From assembly GCA_015183035.1 (NCBI GenBank), contig JACZZP010000003.1:310001-374000 (forward strand): a stretch of 64,000 nucleotides of DNA, given 5' to 3'. The DNA comes from Meloidogyne chitwoodi (taxonomy: Eukaryota > Nematoda > Chromadorea > Rhabditida > Meloidogynidae). The translations under genes were made by a program, and so were the position numbers. Below are positions 59,141 through 64,000 of this stretch, in pieces (position 1 is the stretch's first letter; each line of letters opens with the position of its first letter). The notes below the pieces were generated by a model, which ran no database searches, was not told the origin of the DNA, and worked only from the letters and a program-made list of their open reading frames with translations.

Positions 59141-62100
59141 TTAAGAAAGACCGTTGATTGAATTAACTTCTGCATCTAATGAATGTGGAATACCACCAAG
59201 AGAATAACTTATCTTTAGTCGTAATCGAGGCTAAAAAAATAAAATTAATAAAAAAAAATATTTTTTTTAAATAAACCGCTTTAGCTGATAAAGCTATTCT
59301 CCTCAATTTTGCAATTTGTGTAGCAGTTGAAAGACCGTTTGGATCTAAACGTGTTGAACTTGCTGGAAGCAGTTCAATTTGATATGTCTTAAAAAATTAA
59401 AATTTTAAACCCCTCTCTAATAGACGCGTTTATTAGAATTTTTAAAAAAATTCTAATAAACGCCTTCCTAATATTTATTAAAAAATTAGTAAGAAAACCT
59501 TTATAACAGCAACAGCCAAATTAAAATCTTCTATTAATGTTGGATTATTATTTGTAGAAACAAAACGCAATGTTGCCTCATTTTTTGAATCAAACAGTTT
59601 TTCAATGTGTAATTGAATTTCTAATCCTCTTTGATTAAATATTATTTGACCAACAGATTCGTTTGATTCACTTAAAAATATTTTTTTTTTTGACATAAAT
59701 ACCAAAAATTCAAAAAACCCAAAAAAAAAATTTAAAATTAAACCTTGATCCCATTTCAAATAAATTATTTAAATCATCAATTCGTTTTTGTTGTGGCTGT
59801 GATGTTGTGGTTAATAAATCATTAAAGTCCAAAATTCCATTTTGTGTAGGAGCAGCAGGTTTATTTAGAGAAGAGCCATTAGACATAAAATCATTAATTA
59901 AATTGACACCTATAAATTTAAATAAAATTAAAAAAAATTAGTTGAAAAATTAATTAATTAAAAATTCAAAAAAGTCCAAAAATTAAAAAAAAAATAAAAT
60001 TGGGGGTTCATTTTAAAGGGAATATTTAAAGAAAAAAATAAATTTAAAAAAAGTAAACAGAAAAAAGATATAAAATCCCAAAGAAAATTTTGTTACGAAC
60101 CCTTTTCATTGTTAGTCTTGAAAAAACCCCCAAAAACTAAAAAAAAAACCTTCAAAATAATAAATAATATACCATTGGTTGTTGTATCATCTTTTTTAAT
60201 TATATCTAAATTTCCTCCAAATAGAATATCACCCAAGCCAAGTAAATCAACTACTTGAGATGATGCTTCTTCTTTTTCTTTTTTTGATGTTTTTTGTTTT
60301 AAATTTTGTTGTTCTTCATTTATTAATGTTTCTATTGGTTGGGCTTCTGTATGTAAAGCATTACGTTCTATTGCTGGCATTCTTTCTAATAGTCCAAATC
60401 TTTTTTTTTAAATAAAATTTTAAAAAAATAAAATTTTTGTTTTTTGGACAAAAAAGTCAAAAGACAAAATGTCCAATTGACAAAATGCCCAATGGACAAA
60501 ATGGTCAAAATATTAAAACTAAAATTCTAATAAACCTCAAATCATCTTTAAGCAAAAATCTTGCATATTCCACTGATCTTTGTTGTAGTTCTAAATTCAT
60601 ATTTGCAGAATATTGCCTTACAAGTGCATGTATACGTTCTGAACAAGTTTCAAAACGAGTAAATAATTTTGCTAAAGCAGTTAGACCAAATTCTTTACAG
60701 CCAATTGAAATTTGAGAAGAAAGCATTAAACGTTCAAAAATGTGGACAACTTGGCCCTCTTCAATCTAAAAAATCTCGTTATAAGGACACCCTGAGACAT
60801 TTAAAAGAACAACAAAAAGAGAACGGTCAGAGAGTGTGTTTAATATAAAAAAGATGCTTTTAATAGGAAATAAAAGGATCGGACCGTTTCAGGACTATTA
60901 GAGTCTTATATCAAAGTGTCTTTATAACGAGAGTTAACCGAATTTTTAAAAATTAAATTTAAAAAAGGGTCAATTAGAGTCTCACAATTCCCAAATTAAA
61001 AAAAAGAAACCTTTTTATGTGTCCCTTCTTCTCCTCCAATAACCAATAAATCACCAAATTCTCCAATACACCAAAAAGCAATTTGTAAAAGTGGTTGTGC
61101 TGTTAACACAATTTGTTCACGTTCAGAAGCATAAAATAGTTGTATTGTTGCATATGTTTGAAGTTCAGAGTGTGAAGAAATTAATTGAATCATTGCACTG
61201 ACAACTTCATCGGGGACATAATTTCCAGCCTTTTTTTTAATTAAAAAAATTAATAAATTAAACAAAAAATTTAATTAATTAAGAAATTAAGAGTTTAATT
61301 TAATTTAAATATAATAATGTTTTTAATTTTGAGAAATATCCTCTCACATCTCCCCCACAAAATAAAATTAAAAAAAAAATAAAATTCCACTTTTCAAAAA
61401 AAGTTGGACATTTTGCCACATGGACAATATGAAAAATATTAACATTTTTTTTTAAATTTAATAAAAAAAACTTTTGAGGGTTTTCTGTGTTTTAGTAAAA
61501 GGGATAGAGAAAAGGAGGTCTAATTTATTTTAATTCCCATTAAATTTATGAGACTCAAATGGATGTGTTGTAGAAAAAATATTATTTCCAATTTTTAATT
61601 TACCCAAAATTTTAAAATTTTTAAAAAATTAATTAAAAATAATATACCAATTGAAGAACATTAATCATTGTATCCAAATGCCAAACACTACTAGGTGAAA
61701 AACGTTCTGTCGCTAAATACATTTTTGAGGCACATTCAGCTTTAAATTCACTATCTGCACTTTCCAAGAATATTATTATTTCTTTTGACATGCTGACAAT
61801 ATTTGTTTGGTTAATTAGTGCAAAACAGAGTTCTAATGCACGTCTAAAAATTAAAAAAAAATTTCAAAAAATTCAAAAAAATTCTCAAAAATTTGGGATC
61901 AAATGTCACCCTTGAAAATAATTTTGAAGTTTCCACCAAAATTAAATTAAAATTAAGTTAAAATAAATTAGATACTTTTTAATAGAAACATCTCCATCTT
62001 TTAAACATTCAACAACTGTTGTACGATGACGCTGGACAGCTTGAAAATCTACGCCCACAGTTTTAAGTAAAGTATTTAATGCTACATAACGAATGTTTTT

Positions 62101-63900
62101 GTCTGGATTAAGAAGAAAACGTCCAAGTATGTTTACTGCTAGAACTCTAAGTCCATTTTCACTGAAAAAAAATTTTTGACAAATTGGGTATTTTTTGAAC
62201 GAAATTTTACTCTACTTAAGTTACCATTTTTTATTTAAAAATGGTCAAAGGACATAATGGTCAAACAGCCAATTTTCTACAAAATCATCTAATACATGTT
62301 TTCCAATGTTTAAAAACTTCATTTAAATTTAATTCCTTTTATTTTTGGCTGTCTGACCATTATGTCCATTGACCATTTTTAAGTGAAAAAGAAGAAAGAA
62401 TATAGGGAAAATTAACATAAAAGAATTCTGATTTTAAAACTAAAAATTCTGATAAATTAAAAAACCTTTTAATTTCCATAATAGTCAAAACAGTTTCATA
62501 AAGTATTGCATTTCCCACATTTTTAGAAGTTTCAGTATTTGTGGCAACTTGAGCCAAAATATCGTTCATTTCTTCACTGGCTTTAGGATCATCTCGTCCA
62601 AGAATGCGTAATAATTTAATTATTTTTACCTTAAAAATTAATTTTCTATTGTATTAAAAATTAAAAAAAAAACCTGAAGAAAAGGGTCACTAATACTAGA
62701 AACATCGTGTTCAGGCGAATAACCTGTCATCAACAAATTTTTGAGAATTCTGACCAAATTTGGAACCATCTGGAAAAATTAATGAAGTAAAAAAATTTAA
62801 AGATTAAAAAACCTTTTTAAAATGAACTCTAACATCAGAACAAAGGTCACACATCTCCGAGACAAGGGTCACTCCAGTAACTAAAACCCCATGATGTTTT
62901 TCGTTTAGAAGAGAACGAGTACTTGAAATAAACATTTCAATAAGATCTGGAACTTTTCTAACTATTCGGAATGCACAGAGGGCTGCCTAAAAATTAATTT
63001 ATTTAACTAATTATGGGAGAAGACCCAGAGAATTTTTGGAAGAAAAAATTCAAAATAATTTTTTAAATAATTTTTCACAACCTTTTTCTTTATGTAAGTG
63101 TTTGTCGACTTTAATAAAAGCTTTTCTATTTCTCCAGCCAAATCTCTACACATCTCAGGTGAACAAATGGCCCCAAGTGTGCAAAGTGCAATACCCGCAA
63201 CAAACTGATCGTTATCGTTTAAATGACTTTAAAAAATTTTTTAATTTAAATTTAAGATTTAAGAAACCTTTTCAAGCAGTTGGTGACTAGTAAATGAATT
63301 TCTGAACGTTCATCCAATAAAAGCATTGCACCGAGATAGCCTATTCGAATATCAGTAAAACGCTTTTCTTTGCTACCTACAAGCTTTATACATTCTACTT
63401 GACCAAAATGTGCCTGATATCCAAGCATGTGAATATAAAGAAGTTTTGCCATATTTCTAAATTTTTAAATCATCAAACTAGAGATAAAGATTTTTAAAAA
63501 TCCTCTGGACTGTACAGAGGATTTGGACAAAGAAAAATCCAAAATGCTCACAAATGTTTGAACTAGAATCTGAGACAGGAAAAACCCTGGCCTTAACCCA
63601 TCCATTTGATTTTATACCAAATTATGTTCAAAAGATTAAAAATAAACCTGCATTTGTATTTATTGTCCTCATCTCTGAAAAAGTCTCGTATGTTTGCGCT
63701 CTCACGTTCAACAACTGCACGCTCTTCAGCTGCTGTTCTAGCAGCACGAACTTGGCGTATTAAGTCGCGTAAACGCATCGAAGCTCCCAAAGATCTGAAA
63801 AAATGGTTTAATTTTTAACAATTTATAAAATTAAAAACCTTCCAAGTCTAGACTTGACTTCATCAATTTTTTCAATTGCAACTTCTACAACGTTAGCCAT
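59141..63900 (-). CDS. apg-1: AP-1 complex subunit gamma (gamma-adaptin)
   Basis: Large subunit of the AP-1 clathrin adaptor, acting in traffic between trans-Golgi and endosomes. 16 exons: 63900-63839, 63794-63648, 63456-63268, 63226-63082, 62986-62813, 62769-62674, 62629-62466, 62161-61976, 61843-61648, 61229-61011, 60765-60536, 60399-60173, 59909-59744, 59670-59499, 59387-59277, 59230-59141; 857 aa. The N-terminal trunk has [32 protein letters not shown], and [21 protein letters not shown] Gln/Lys/Asp-rich hinge ([14 protein letters not shown]) follows, then the gamma-ear domain ([35 protein letters not shown]). All phases agree. Confidence 0.95.
62236..62381. mobile_element. 146-bp inverted-repeat element, copy 2
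   Basis: In an AP-1 gamma intron. Ends are TAAAAATGGTCAAAGGACAT and its near complement; the inner TIR continues ATGGTCAAACAGCC. Same family as 47711-47857. No clear target duplication. Confidence 0.75.
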
Positions 63901-64000
63901 TTTTAACTTATAAAATGAAAAAAAAAGTAAACAACAAATGATTTTGAACGTAATAAAAATTAAACAGATACTTCCCTTTTTAAATAAGACGTAATAAAAT
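63901..64000. other. 5' flank of AP-1 gamma
   Basis: 100 bp of AT-rich DNA at the window edge, presumably the 5' UTR or promoter of AP-1 gamma. Nothing else seen. Confidence 0.4.

Overview
The window is nuclear DNA from an animal, most likely a nematode. The best organism clue is the furin-type convertase at 31.4-40.0 kb. Residue by residue it follows nematode BLI-4 through the prodomain, catalytic domain, P domain, cysteine-rich domain and tail. The DNA is extremely AT-rich, most introns are about 40-80 nt with a T-rich acceptor, and coding exons are short. A plant-parasitic tylenchid such as a root-knot nematode would fit, but that is inference. Exon coordinates were built by hand from reading phase, splice sites and recalled family proteins; no alignment was run.

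Layout. 0-13 kb (+): the tail of an unrecognised gene, Gemin2 (SMN complex), a RalBP1-type RhoGAP, and the copper monooxygenase PHM. One RalBP1 intron of about 5 kb holds a complete antisense gene for a leucine-rich-repeat membrane protein. A functional-looking tRNA-Gln lies in a PHM intron. 13-17 kb: taxilin (-) and elongation factor eEF1B beta (+), head to head. 19.6-28.3 kb (+): a 21-exon DOT1-type histone H3K79 methyltransferase with a very long Asn/Gln-rich tail. 28-31 kb: a 27-bp minisatellite and a 1.56-kb foldback. 31.4-40 kb (-): the bli-4-like convertase, with three possible 3' ends. 40-45 kb: gene-poor, rich in foldback and short dispersed repeats.

45-50.2 kb (-): eIF3 subunit C, head to head with an H2A.Z-like histone (50.5-51.3 kb, +). 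52.8-53.0 kb (-): U2 snRNA. 53.5-56.1 kb (+): homogentisate 1,2-dioxygenase, followed after 135 bp by a small unknown gene with an antisense tRNA-Phe in an intron. 57.6-58.1 kb (-): BOLA3. 59.1-63.9 kb (-): AP-1 gamma-adaptin.

Most genes are housekeeping functions: snRNP assembly, translation, vesicle traffic, Fe-S handling, tyrosine breakdown, chromatin, and secretory peptide processing (BLI-4 cleavage and PHM amidation act in the same pathway). The unusual material is (i) an apparent H2A/H2A.Z chimeric histone, (ii) decayed tRNA-like segments that run in the same direction as their host genes, (iii) short interspersed motifs confined to particular domains, (iv) two small inverted-repeat transposons with exact 8-bp target duplications, and (v) candidate alternative exons in bli-4 and DOT1.
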